A DNA stretch of 64,000 nucleotides from Populus alba (Eukaryota > Streptophyta > Magnoliopsida > Malpighiales > Salicaceae), in the NCBI RefSeq assembly GCF_005239225.2, contig NC_133289.1, positions 6,827,501 to 6,891,500 of the forward strand. The letters run 5' to 3'. Of this stretch, positions 12,070 to 24,119 are shown piece by piece. Positions within the stretch are counted from its first letter, which is position 1; each line of letters starts with the position of its first letter. Position numbers and translations under genes: made by a program. Below the pieces are notes generated by a model. The model searched no databases. It worked only from the letters and a program-made list of their open reading frames with translations, and was not told where the DNA came from.

Positions 12070-13429
12070 AAGTCTAATAAAATCCTCGAAACACGATCTC
12101 TGTTTCTGACTTCTCGACAAATTCCACTTAGAAGAGAGAAGGAAACAAAAACCCTAATAGAGAGAGAGAGAGAGAGCAAAATAGGCACAAAAAAAGGAAA
12201 GTGAGCAAATAAAATCTAATGTTAACTGAACAGATGACTAGCGCGCCAACGTTTCAAACGATGGGAGCACAATCCACCACAAAACAGCGTCAAATAATAA
12301 TAATAAGGGACCAAAACAATTTTTTCTATGGCGGTTTCCCTACGCATATTTATTTATTATGCCACCTTAACACACCACCGCCACCACGCCACCACCCCCT
12401 TCCCTCTCTGATCTGTAAACGTTCACTCTCAAAACCCTAATTCAATTTTTTTTGTCAAAAAAAAAATCTACAATTCAATTAAAAAAAAGATTGTCACAAG
12501 GAGCTCGTAGGGATTTAATTGTTCGTCGAAGAGAAGTAAAAAAACCCCAACCTAATTTTTGGAGAAATAAATAATAAGAGATCGGTGGAGATAAGATATT
12601 TTCCTTTTGGATCAGATTCAGACTGACTCACTCTGTTATAGGGTTTTGTATTTGTATAAATAGGGGAAGCAAATCGTCCGGTCAACGAATCCACGGGCGA
12701 GACATTTGGGCTCTCTTTCTTATACCGAATCATGGACGTGCACGTTCTCCTTAATTTATTGAAATGAATCAATTATTTAGTACGAGAAATAATTTAATAA
12801 TTGTTTTGCATTTTATTAACAATTTATTATTGTAAAATTTATAATTATATATATATTGAATGCATATTATAATTTTTTAAATTTTGTGATTCTTGTGTTT
12901 AATTTTTTTATGACATTTTGATGTTTTTATTTTTTTATATAAATATACTATTTGTTTTATATTTAAGTATTGATAAAAATATAAAAAAAAATATATGAAT
13001 TTTTCTTTCAAGTCTTACTCTAAATATATAAATTCCTACTTGTTTTTTATTTTTTTAATACATTAACAAAGATAACTCTATTTAATTTATATTAAATTTT
13101 GGCATGCATGAACTCCTATGTTACGTTGTATAAATTTCAATATTTTTTTTCTTTTCATTATTATTCATACTTTATGAAATATATTTGGTTCTATAACTTG
13201 TTTTGACAAATTTTATTTTCTTTTTTATTTGTCAAGATTTAAAGTTCATGAAGAACTAGTATTGTAAGTTTCTAAAGAATTAAATACAGTTCTAGAAAAA
13301 CTAATATTTTTAAAGAATTGAATAGAAGTGTTTAAAGATTGATTTTTTTTTCTTTTATATTTGTGATTTTATTCAATGTTAATTTTGAGAAAACTTGAAT
13401 TTACTGCTCTTCATATACCTGGAATAATT
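12070..13429. other. 5' region of the unknown-function gene and AT-rich spacer
   Basis: About 12070-12180 is the likely untranslated first exon of the minus-strand gene, with a GA microsatellite at about 12161-12176. On the + strand a good TATAAATAG box lies at 12655-12663, but only a 10-codon frame starts after it (12733), so I call no gene. From 12780 the DNA is AT-rich without features. Confidence 0.4.
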
Positions 13430-16400
13430 TTTTTGTTGTAGATCATTAACATTAAGATTCATTTGAAAGCTATGAATCGTAAAAAGACCTTTATGTGTGT
13501 GTGTCTACACACACACATACACACACAACACATCTTTAAAGGATCACATAAAAGCAATGTTTTTCATTCACCATCATTTTCTTGAAGGATTAAAAATTGA
13601 ATATCTCGTAATAAAATATCCTTTTATTCTGTGGCAAAATCTAAAGGAAAAATATAATCACCAAAAGTTTATCATACTCCTTCAAGCTCGTTATGATTGG
13701 TTATACCTGGGGTTGCAAGATTTTAAATTGATTAGTGAATATAATTATTCTTGTTTTAAAATGACCTCACAACTGAAATTGTGTGGTGAAAATATCACAG
13801 AAGACTAAATGTTAAAGAAAACATTCCCAACTTTTCATGCCTCAAATATTGTCCTGTAATAACAATATCGAGAATGTAATTTCAAGAAGGTATTCATAAC
13901 TAATTTCATGTCTTCTTGTGCTGAACAAAAATAATTAGCTTTTGATGAAAAATCATCAATCCCATCCTACAGGTTCTAAATCATTCCCTAGAGTGAATGG
14001 AATCTTTGTCTAAAAGACAAAAAAAAACTAGGGGTATAAATATGAAAAAAATAAATGGAAAGGCAAAAAAGATGATCCTTTGAAAAGCAACTTACCATAT
14101 CACTAGAAGTAGAGACACAATGAACCTAAACAAGGAAAGGGCAAGAATTTGCATAAACATGAAGTTAAGCGTTATAGGTGTGGTATACATCGTCTTTAAT
14201 CTCGTACTTGTCGAACATCAAAACATCTTCCAGATTTATATCAAGCTTCTTTGAAACAAAATGAAATTGAGACTAATTTTATCCATAAAGATGATTTTGA
14301 AGGTCATAATGCCTATCTTGATGTTTTTTATTTTTTAAAAAAACTAGATAAAATAGATAACCTACTTAGTGGTGGAATCCTTATGGATGATTAATATTTA
14401 TATTATGATATTGATCTTGTTGTATTTTTAATAAACAATATCAATTTTATTTCAGTTAAATAATAAACTTTAATTATATTTTAAAAAGAGGCATGGCTTT
14501 TCATGATGGAGATTTATGTCTGGTAGACAATGCAACAACATACACAATTCTCAATAAAAAGAAATACTTTGAATATTTGACATTAACCAAAGCTAATATT
14601 ACTATAATATCAGGTTCAACAAACATGATTAAAGGCTCCAGAAGAGCTAATATTTTGCTACCAAATAACACAAAACTGTGCATCAAAGATGCATTATATT
14701 CACTTAAGTCTAGAAGAAATTTACTTAGTTTTAAAGATATGTGTGCTAATGGTTATCATATCGAAATAATAAATGAAGACAAAAAATATATCTTTATATT
14801 ATTTCGTGTATTTCAGGCTAAGAATATATACTTGAAAAATTACTTGCTTTCTCCTCTGGAATTTATTACACGATCATGAAATCTATTGAAACAAATGTTG
14901 TGATGCACCAGAAGTGCTTCGACCCATAAATATTTATGCTTTGGCGTGATCGACTTGGACATCTATGATTAATTATGATGCGATAAATTATTAAAAATTC
15001 ATAAGGGCATCCTTTAAAGAACCTGAAGATTCTTTTACCAAATAAAAATCCTTACGCCACATGTTCTCAAAGTAAATTAATTATCAAACTATCTCTATCA
15101 AAGGTTGTTATAGAATCATCATTTTTTCTTTAAAGAATTTAAAGAGATATATGTGGACTTATTCATCCACCATGCTAAACTTTTTAGATATTTTTATTGT
15201 ATTAATTGATGCATCAAGCAAATGGTCACATATTTGTTTACTTTTTAGTCGAAATATTGTATTTGCTAAATTAATAACACAGATTATCAAACTACAGGTG
15301 CAATTTCCTTATTATCCAATCAAGAAAATTCAATTGAACAATGTTAGTGAGTTTGCTTCTCAAGCATTTGATATTTTTTGCACTTCTATTGGATTTGATG
15401 TTGAACATCTTATTGCTTATGTACATACTCAAAATGGTTTAGCAAAATCATTTATAAAATGCCTTCAATTAATTGCTAAACCATTATTTATAAAATCAAA
15501 ATTACCTATATTTATTTGGGGACATGCTATATTACATGTACATCATTAGTTAGAATTAGATTAAGTGCTTACCATAAATATTCTTCTTTACAACCTTTTT
15601 TGGTATACCACCAAATATATTTCATCCATGAACTCTTGGTTGTGCGATATATATACCTATAATAGCCCCACAAAGGACTAAAATGGTTCCACAAAAACAA
15701 ATAAAAATTTATGTTGGTTTTGATTCTCCACCTATTGTTAGACTCCTTTAACCTTTAGTTGGTGATGTTTTTAAGGTACATTTTAAAGAGTGTCATTTTA
15801 ATGAGAATATTTTCCCATCATTAGGGAAAGAAAAATGAGCGCTTGAAACACGATAATAAATTACTTGAAATAACCTGAAGTTATCTTATTTTGATTCAAA
15901 GAAAAATTAATATGAACTTGAAGTTCAAAAGATAATTCATTTACAAAATATTGTAAATCAATTATCGGATGTTTTCATCAATAGTAAAAAGGTGGTTAAA
16001 TCTCATTTTTTAATTGCAATGCTCCATCTAGAATTGAAATCCATGAAGGGGGAAAAAAGGCAACATAGTACCAAATGAATCTATATCATGCTTAAAATAT
16101 GGAAGACCTGTCGGTGCTAAGAACAAAAATCCTAGAAAACAAAAATTACAACAAATAGATGATGGTACTCTTGAAGATTCATCATCCATAAAATAAACAT
16201 TATATATTGTGTCAAAATCATCTCCTAATATTGATCATATTGAATAAGAACTTCCTGAAGAGATCAAGGTACATAAAAATAATGAGATTTTCATAAACTA
16301 TATTCATACAAGAGAGATTTTATATCATAATAAATTTTTTATAAATGATTTGTGCTTAAGGTTGCTTTTGACATCACAAAAAATGATGATTAAGTTGAAC

Positions 16401-17260
16401 CACGAACTATTTAAGAGTGTCGACATAGAAATTATTGGCAAATATAGAAAGAAGCAATCAAAACTCATTTGCAAAACATGAAGTATTGGCCTTCTAGTTT
16501 ATACACCTAAATGTGTTATGTCTGTTGGATATAAGTGAGTTTTTGTTATAAAATCAAATGAGAACAATGAAATTATTCGATACAAGACACTTTTTGTTGC
16601 ATAAAATTTCTCACTTGTTATTGATTACGAGAAAAATTATTCTCTAGATATGAATGCAATCACTTTTAATTTTGTGATTGGTTAGGTAGTCTTGGAAACT
16701 CTATATATACATTTAATTGATGTAGTTACAGTATATATATATAGATCATTAGATAAAGATATCCATATGAAAATCCCTGAAGGATTCAAAATGCCTAAAG
16801 CCTTTTATGATAAACCCATAAGTGTTTATTTTATCAACCTATACAAATCTCTATATGGATTGAAGTAATTTGGTTGAATGTAATATAATCATTTTAATGA
16901 ATACCTCCTAGAAAAAAAGGCTTAAGAGCAACAAGATTTGCCTATGTATTTTTATTAAAAAAACCATATCTGGATTTGCTATTGTTGCAGTATATGCTGA
17001 TGATTTCAATCTTGTTAGTATTATTGGAGAGCTCATAAAAACTGCAACCTACTTAAAAGATGAATTTGAGATGAAAGATCTCGGAAAGATGAAATTTTAT
17101 ACTGGTTTATAGATTGAATATCTTTCAAATGAAAAAAATTATCTATCAATCAATGTATATAAAAAAGGTCTTAAACACTTTTACATGGACAATATTCATC
17201 ATTTGAGTATACCTATGGTTGCTTAATCACTTGATGCAAAGAAAGATCCTTTTCAACCAT
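13430..17260 (+). mobile_element. Decayed Ty1/copia LTR retrotransposon (gag, protease, integrase and reverse transcriptase remnants)
   Basis: Domains occur in copia order on +. A gag core lies at about 13530-13810 (FIHHHFLEGLKIEYL, ARYDWLYLGLQDFK, TSQLKLCGENITED). A zinc-knuckle remnant lies near 14170-14220 and has lost its first Cys and gained a stop. The protease region at 14493-14879 reads CLVDNATTYTIL. The integrase core is at about 15150-15549, and the reverse transcriptase at about 16790-17260 contains YADD and the string LKDEFEMKDLGK. Many stops and frameshifts separate the domains. In the integrase, the second catalytic Asp is Asn (QLNNVSEF) and the Glu is Lys (NGLAKSF), so it is catalytically dead. 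The order with integrase before reverse transcriptase marks copia rather than gypsy. I found no LTR pair, so the outer limits are estimates. Confidence 0.85.
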
Positions 17261-17329
17261 TAGAAAGATGATGAAGAAATTTAATAGTATGATTGGAAAG
17301 GAAGACATTGACAACAAATAAAGCAAAAA

Positions 17330-18560
17330 AAAAAAAAATCAATAATGATTCAATGCAAAAGATGAACGTTAGCCAATATTATATAAATATATGTTTAAAG
17401 TATTCTTAAAAGGTCTCTATGATCTAATTTGTTAACAAATCAAAAATTAAAAGAGTAAAATAATATCATAGAAAACAAGATGAGGAAAAAAAATCCGAAT
17501 CTCCATTCACAACAAATAAAACGTCTAAGGCAAAATTAAGGAAAAAAACAACCACGATCTATTTGAGTTAACATACCAAATTTATAACCAGTCATTGTAT
17601 CAAGATAAACCTGTGAAAAACAAATTGAAACAAATCATGATATTCAATTCTCAAACCAACCTAATATTAAAGTAAAAAACTAAATTCTTTGTTATTTTAC
17701 AATAAACAATGGAAAAAAAAAAGACTCGAGCCAACCTTGAAAAGCCCATTAAATCTACGAGATCAAGATAACCCGGTAGAAAAAAAGGTTAAAAAAATAA
17801 CAAATATCAATCTCCAGCAACCCAACACTAAAGATATAATAAAAAAATATTTTTAAAAATAACCTAAAATAGATCAAAGTCAACTTGATCTAATATCTCA
17901 AACCCGTGACACGTGTCATGAAACCAAATTACACTATAAAAAGCACACCCGAATTATAACAAAGTCAATTTCCCAACCAACCAACCAAAATATTAAGGGA
18001 TAAAATTGGAAAAATAAATTCAACTAAAAAAGGATCCAAAACTAAGAAAATAAAATTTAAAAAGAATGAGGACCAAATTTGACACAAAAATAAAATGAAA
18101 TCAAATGGCGAGGGATGAAATTGAAAAATAATTTAAATCAAGAAAATGATAAGAAAATAACAAATAATAGTTAAAACAATGATGACCAATCTTGATATAA
18201 AAATCAACTTGTATGGGATGAAATTGAAAAAAAATTCAATACAAAAATCCAAAACCAAATGTATTACATTTAAAACAATAAGAACTAAATTTAATTCAAT
18301 CAACAAATGAGCATACTTTTTTTTTTTCTCTTTCAATTCCAACATACTTTTAAGAGAGGAGAGAGAAAAGAAAGGGAGAAGAAAAATACCCCATTAAAGT
18401 CTAATCGTTAATTTGATGATGGCACGCGTTGCACCATCGTGAAGGGGGTGTCAAGATACTTCCAACATCATCCTAGAAAGCAACTTAAGGGGAATGGACG
18501 TCGTTACACACGTTGCCCGCTCATTGGCTAACTATTTTTTAAAATTATATTTATATTTCT
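17330..18560. repeat. AT-rich degenerate repeat with about three 103-116-base tandem modules
   Basis: Modules starting near 18002, 18118 and 18221 each begin AAATTGGAAAA or AAATTGAAAA, run through a string like GAATGAGGACCAAATTTGA and end with GGGATG. The same kind of module occurs at 26436-26800, so this is a dispersed family rather than local low complexity. A GC-richer end at about 18420-18530 carries GCACGCGTTGC. No protein-coding potential was seen. It may be a non-autonomous element or a retrotransposon tail. Confidence 0.55.
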
Positions 18561-19333
18561 TAAAAAACACAATTACCCTTAAAACAATATAAGAATTATA
18601 AAAAAGCCAAAATATCCATCTCCCTTGAATGCAAAGTGAAGAAAGTTTAATTTCACGGGTACTTAAGTTATGTTAATGTGAAAAAAATTTGAAAAGTTAA
18701 AAAAAGCTTGTGACCTAGGGTAAATGTTTTTTTTATTTTTAAGGATAATTTAGTAATTTTACAATAAAAAAAATTAAAATTGGTAATGATAAAGGGCTCT
18801 AATTCCTATTTAAAAAATTATATTGCCTCTGGTTAAATGGTTTTTCTTGTCAAGAATAAAATGATAATTTTACTATATGAATTCAAAGTAGAATTGGAGT
18901 ATGTGTACGATGAAAAGCTTAATTCTTTTGTTTAAATTGTAAATGTAAATTGTAATTGAAAGATGGTTTAATTAGAATAATGTGTGTGGTAATAATGTAT
19001 TATTTTCAAGATGTAAGGATTCCTTCTCCCTTCTCTTGGCGTTCAGCATTTTGAAATCCAAACCTCTCTCCTCACCCAATTGGTTCATTTCAACATACGC
19101 GGATCGGTAGCACTCACTCATGAACCGTCGATGGAAAATAATCCAACAGTAAGAAATCGTCCATCCAGAAAACCAAAAGGTTCTCTCCATTTTTCTCTCA
19201 CCAGGCAGGCCCCGTATTTATCTGCCCCCAACCCCATCTATCTCTCTCGCACAAATCTAGCTAGGTTTCTAATTGTCTGTGTTTACTGTGCCTGTGAGAG
19301 AGAGACTTCCAGCAAGTAGTCGTTGTAGTAGTG
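18561..19333 (+). promoter_or_regulatory. Upstream region of the histone H2A gene
   Basis: The first 450 bases are AT-rich with no feature. From about 19000 the base composition changes, and the segment holds the histone octamer at 19098-19105 and a C/T-rich stretch typical of a plant 5' UTR from about 19180. The TATA box is not obvious. Confidence 0.5.
19098..19105 (+). promoter_or_regulatory. Plant histone octamer motif CGCGGATC
   Basis: This is a perfect match to the octamer found in promoters of plant core histone genes and linked to meristem and S-phase expression. It lies 229 bases before the H2A start codon, a normal position. An eight-base match alone could be chance, but being upstream of a histone gene makes it convincing. 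Confidence 0.75.
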
Positions 19334-20053
19334 ATGGAGACTGGTGGAAAGGTGAAGAAAGGAGCAGCAGGGAGGAAGGGAGGTGGTCCAAAGAAGAAAC
19401 CGGTGTCCCGCTCTGCCAAAGCCGGTCTTCAGTTCCCTGTTGGTCGGATCGGTCGGTACTTGAAGAAAGGCCGTTACTCTCAACGTGTTGGATCCGGAGC
19501 TCCCGTCTACCTTGCCGCCGTGCTTGAGTATCTTGCTGCTGAGGTATACAATTTTTATTTTTATTTTCTTAAAATTAGTAGAGATATGTATCTAGGCCTG
19601 GAGTACCTGTTAATTGGGAACCAGAAGAGGGGGAATGATATTGAACATTTGGGTTTGGGTTGTCGAAGAAAAGGAAGGAATTTGTGTAATTAACATTGCT
19701 TATTTGTTTTGTGTGGCTACTTTTGGTTTCTTGTTGTTATTATTATTACTATGATAAGTTTTGTGGATGATTTGGTTGGGTTTCATGATCGTCTTTGTGT
19801 GTGGATTAATTAGGTTTTAGAGCTGGCTGGAAATGCAGCAAGGGATAACAAGAAGAACAGGATAATACCAAGGCATGTGTTGTTGGCTGTGAGGAATGAT
19901 GAAGAACTTGGCAAGCTACTTGCAGGTGTGACCATAGCTCATGGCGGGGTGTTGCCTAACATCAATCCTGTTCTTTTGCCTAAGAAAACCGAAAAGGCAG
20001 CCAAAGAACCCAAGTCACCTTCCAAGGCCACCAAGTCCCCGAAGAAGGCTTAG
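19334..20053 (+). CDS. Histone H2A, H2A.W type with C-terminal SPKK motif
   Basis: Exons 19334-19543 and 19814-20053 join in phase 0 within the histone fold (LEYLAAE / [12 protein letters not shown]), the usual place for the plant H2A intron. The product has 149 residues. A basic N-tail leads into [20 protein letters not shown], then the L1 region [20 protein letters not shown], then the docking domain ([23 protein letters not shown]). The Lys-rich tail has SPSK at 138-141 and SPKK at 145-148. The SPKK tail marks plant H2A.W, the variant that packs heterochromatin and binds linker DNA; canonical H2A lacks it. There is no SQEF motif, so it is not H2A.X. The octamer upstream fits S-phase expression. 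The subtype call rests on the tail and L1 sequence. Confidence 0.96.
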
Positions 20054-22064
20054 CCACTCTACCCACCACTAGTGATAGAGTATTTAGTTTTAGCAGTCCT
20101 TCTTTCGATATCTGCTTCCTCGTCCATGTCTGTAATTTGCTTTTGATGTGCTTCCCTTGCTTGTAGGTAAATCTTTTATTTTGTGTTTTTCTTTTCTAGG
20201 ATTTATTTAGATCCATGGAGTTGGCTCTTTACTTCTACTCCGCCATGTACAACAACATCCTCGAATGAATGAAATCAATTGTTGTGTTCTAAATGTTTAA
20301 GATCTGCCCATGTTCAAATCAGCTGTTTGTTTGCGCAGCATCCTGCTATGTTCTGAGTAGGCGCGCATCAGCTAAAGCTAGAAATGGGTTTTGGCTACGA
20401 GAGTCTAAGGAAGAAAACTAAATGCTTGTTGGGAACTTGTAAGAAGGTGGGATGTCTAGCATAAAGGAATTGGCAAGGGCTAAGATCGAAAGAGTTTTCC
20501 ATCTTCAAAGTGGGAGAACCAGAGAGTTTTGGTGTTTAAATTGATGCTTGATGTGGAGTGAGAGGCTTGGAGTTCTGATATCTAAACATCTCTTTAGTTC
20601 TTCTTGTATTGCTCCCTCTAGCGGTTGATTATGAGGTACAAAAATAATATTTTTTGACCAAAAACACTCTGTAAAACATGAGGGGAGGGGAGGGGAGCTG
20701 TAATAACCTGGGCTCTAAAACATCAACATGAAGGGAGGGGAGCACCAGCCCCATAAATCATGATCGAGACTTGTTGGCTAAGTAGAGGAGAGGAGGTAAA
20801 ACGGCCGAACAAGCCAATCTACCCCACCATCAAATCCACTGATTCCAGAGACCTCTACTATCAGCCATGCCACTAAAAGAAGCAGCAGTCCAAAATAGAG
20901 ATCCCCTACGCAGACTTGAGGGCTAAGCAGGACGCCATAGGCCGCCCCATTAATCCCAATCGACGGGGAGATGGGGAATGCCTTAAGAACTCATTTCCGT
21001 GGGACCTCTCGGAGAAAATACTAAACAGAGAGGATCTTAGCCGTAATTCGTAATATAGCATTACAACTATACTAATAATCATCTGCTTTCTCATAATCTG
21101 GCAACCATGTCAAAATAAAAGATCAATAGATTAATGATGGGCATACAGTTGTAACACAATTTTTTAACCATGGCAATTTTTTCCTATGAGAGGTGAAATG
21201 CTCCAATCGAAACCATACAATTTTTTCCTGGCCCATGCACGTTTAACCATGGCAAATACACGAGGGTTTCAATCAGCCAAAAACCACCCACGCATTTATA
21301 TAATCGATACCTCCACATGGATTTCACAAATTGTGGGCGTGTTTGAGAGATAGATTTATGTATCAGGTGAACAGAAAAATGCCCCCATTTAAGCTCATCT
21401 TGAATAAAAAACCAGTCAAACAAAATGAAGTCATACAACATGAAACCTTCTTCTATATAACTCAAAGTATATTTGAAGTTCAAATATATTCCAGGGCAGA
21501 TACAAGATGAATCTCTGGAACTGCACCATTAGCAGACTGCAAAATGACAGCCAAAGCTCAAATCTCCATGCAGCAATGAGAATGAAATACTGGGTGCAAC
21601 CTCCACTTGAATACCCAAAAGCACTTCGAAAGAGTGAAGTCAATTGAACCTGTCAGTTTCAGGAGGGAAAGAACAAAAAAGAAACCCGCAAATTAGTGCA
21701 AATTGATTAGTGGACATTAAATAAACATAGTATAACAGCACGCAACTAAGGTTTCATAAGATTCCCACTAGATGTGAAGTAAAGCAACATATAACAAGTA
21801 TAACAATAAACACTACAGGAAAATAAAAAAACAGCACTGTTCAAGAATCTTAACGCAAGTTCCCCTGCATTCACCATGTTCAAGATTTGAACTAGGGCAA
21901 GTTGCTGAACAAAAGCACCAGTGTCAAAGGTTCACGGGGCAGGCAGTTGCGAGGCAGAAATGATAGTAATCTAGACTTCCTCAATGCCTTTCCTATAGAC
22001 ATACTTGGTCAAGACTAATAATGATGTATACTTACCGTTGAATAATGAGCATGTGATGTATCAA
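20054..22064. other. H2A 3' UTR, spacer, and probable 3' UTR of the next minus-strand gene
   Basis: About 20054-20300 is the likely 3' UTR of H2A. At 20681-20698 three GGGG runs separated by single A could form a G-quadruplex. About 21170-21650 may be untranslated exon(s) of the minus-strand gene at 22065-23484: a plausible acceptor (GAAACTGACAG on -) is at about 21644-21654. No coding exon was recognised. Confidence 0.35.
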
Positions 22065-23484
22065 TCAGATGCACACATACCCTTCCGTCAAGATCAGTAT
22101 ATTTGTCAAGCTGAAACCTTGATTAAGTTTATGGTCTCTGATAAACAGTCCAGCTCTACGAGAGCAAACATCTTGGCACTTTAACTTTGAAGTTACATGA
22201 TCAAAAACTCTAGCTACATAAAAAAGAGAAATCATCTAAATTATGCCCATCACTTCTAGGACTCTCTAACTACATAAAAATGAAAAATTACCTAAATTAT
22301 GCTCAGCTTATCACTTGGGCTCTCTATCACTGAAAGATGTTGCCAATGGCCAATTTGATTTCTACTGACCACTAGATTCTTTGAGACAGTGCATATCATA
22401 CATCTCATCGATGGATAATGCATATCCTGAAGACCACTTTCAATTCCAACCTGTATTTCTTCACGGCAACCATTTCTAGCTACCATACCTGCTATTTTTA
22501 TCCCTACACTCATTTTCTGGCACATTATGCTTTCTTAGTCTGAATTATTATAGGACCAAATACGATCCTTGCAATAACTTTTTATCAAAAATCAAAATGC
22601 TTCGTACTTCCATGAGGAATAAGGTAAACTTTCCTATACGCGTGGCATGGTGCCAATGATTTATTCAGATTAGCCAAAAAAATAAAAACGATTGTGAATC
22701 TCATTTTTTTTGGAAGGATATGCAGCATAGTAAATCCGCACAATAATAACCACATCAAAGCAGACTGGGAAAAAAATGCATATCATTATAAATCTCTATA
22801 GAGAGATGAAACTAATACTAGAAAACTAAAGAGACACAAATGATAAACACACACAAATAAGGTAAGGAAGTGGTATGTATACACTAACCTAGGAGAGCCC
22901 GCGCTGATGATCCTATGAAGAATCCTAGCAGCACCAGAATCCCCACCATCAATCAATTCTCTCAACCCCAAATTCCCTGTTTTCTCCTCCTCCCCCTCCT
23001 CCTCGTCTTCGTTCTCTTCCTGCTCCTGCTTAGGCGTGGCGGTGGTGGAGGCGGCAGTCTTACCAAGAAGCCTCTCGAAGTAATTCCCATAAATGTACTC
23101 AGGGGTATACCCATCCTCTTCATCAAAAAGCATGATATGTCCGTGCCACTCCCATACCCGATAATCCGATCCTTTTTCCTCGTGAAACCCAACACAGATG
23201 TGGTGTTCGCCGATTGTAACAGCCTGGCCGGAGTTGGGTTTCAATGAATCGGTCTTGCCTGAAAGGATTACTCGAATGATTTCCTTCTCGAGCTTGGACT
23301 CTTCTTTTGAGAGCTGGGTTTTGTTGGTGTCATCGTCATCGTCATCTGAGGAGTTATCAACGTTGAAAAGGAGGTCTTCGAGGGATTGAGAAAGGAAAGG
23401 GTATTGAGGAGGAGGAGGGTGGATCTGGAGGCGACCCATTAGGGTTTGGAGTAAAAGATTGTCGAAGTTAGTGAATGAGCTCAT
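22065..23484 (-). CDS. Acidic plant-specific protein of unknown function (VWEWHGHIMLFDEE family)
   Basis: The main exon is 23484-22889 (198 residues plus two bases). It starts MSSFTNFDNLLLQTLMGRLQ, has an Asp-run (about residues 46-52), then KLEKEIIRVILSG, SGQAVTIGEHHICVGFHEE, VWEWHGHIMLFDEEDGYTPE and YIYGNYFERLLG. A Glu-rich linker follows, and then LRELIDGG and RILHRIISAGSPR. This is a conserved plant protein without known domain or function as far as I can tell. The donor GTTAGT (22888-22883) leads to a probable exon 22110-22065 after acceptor GTTTCAG; in phase it adds 15 residues and a TGA, for about 213 in total. That last exon is tentative, because another reading frame across it is also open. 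Later untranslated exons are likely. Confidence 0.72.
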
Positions 23485-24119
23485 GGCGTTTGTGTTTTGG
23501 CTTTTTTGAAATCGAACAGATCAGATAATGGAAGGGTTTTAGCTTTTGGGGTTGAAGGAAAGGAGAGAGCGAGGGTTTCATTTTGGAGGGGCTTCGTTAT
23601 AATTTTCCTTTTTTGATAATCTCAAAATTAGTCCCCAATAATTTTTTTTTCATTTTGGTTCCCAAACTAAATATTTATCTATTGAGTTCCCTTACATCCA
23701 AGAGCCCCCTTCTCATAACAAACATTGTCTACCATCTTATAGGTGATACAAGAGATAAAATAAATAAATATATATTTTAATTTTTTAGGAATTTTATTTT
23801 TTCTTTTATTTCTATTCAATATTTTAAAAAATGCTAATTCATTTTATATAAATGGTTGTAATATGAGATTTGAATGAATAAAAATTAAATATTTTGAATA
23901 TTTTCTTATATTTGATATTTGAGATTTTAACTTATCATTTATTTCTCCTAGCCATATTAGTAGGGAACCCAATACTTTAGGGACTGATTATAAAAAAAAT
24001 AAGATACATTGAGGACTTAATAATTGGTTAAAAATAAAGAGGTTGAGGACCAAATAGAAAAAATAGCTATTTTTTTTTCAATGAAAAAGAGAGAAAAGGG
24101 GTATGGATCGGGGATAGCT
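23485..24119. other. 5' flank of the acidic-protein gene, AT-rich with an inverted-repeat-like element
   Basis: About 23485-23580 is the 5' UTR of the minus-strand gene. At 23620-23700 and 23940-23990, strings of the type AATTAGTCCCC / GGGACTGATT and GGTTCCC / GGGAACC face each other, as in a short fold-back element of about 370 bases. The match is loose and the ends are unclear. Confidence 0.35.

Noticed and set aside
12655..12768. TATAAATAG followed by a small ATG frame
   Set aside because: The frame has only 10 codons and no supporting similarity.
22292..22525. Minus-strand frame of 77 codons inside the intron of the acidic-protein gene
   Set aside because: It has no recognisable similarity and would not be in phase with the flanking exon.
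22915..23389. Plus-strand frames opposite the acidic-protein gene
   Set aside because: They are the antisense shadow of acidic codon runs, giving Leu- and Ser-rich nonsense.
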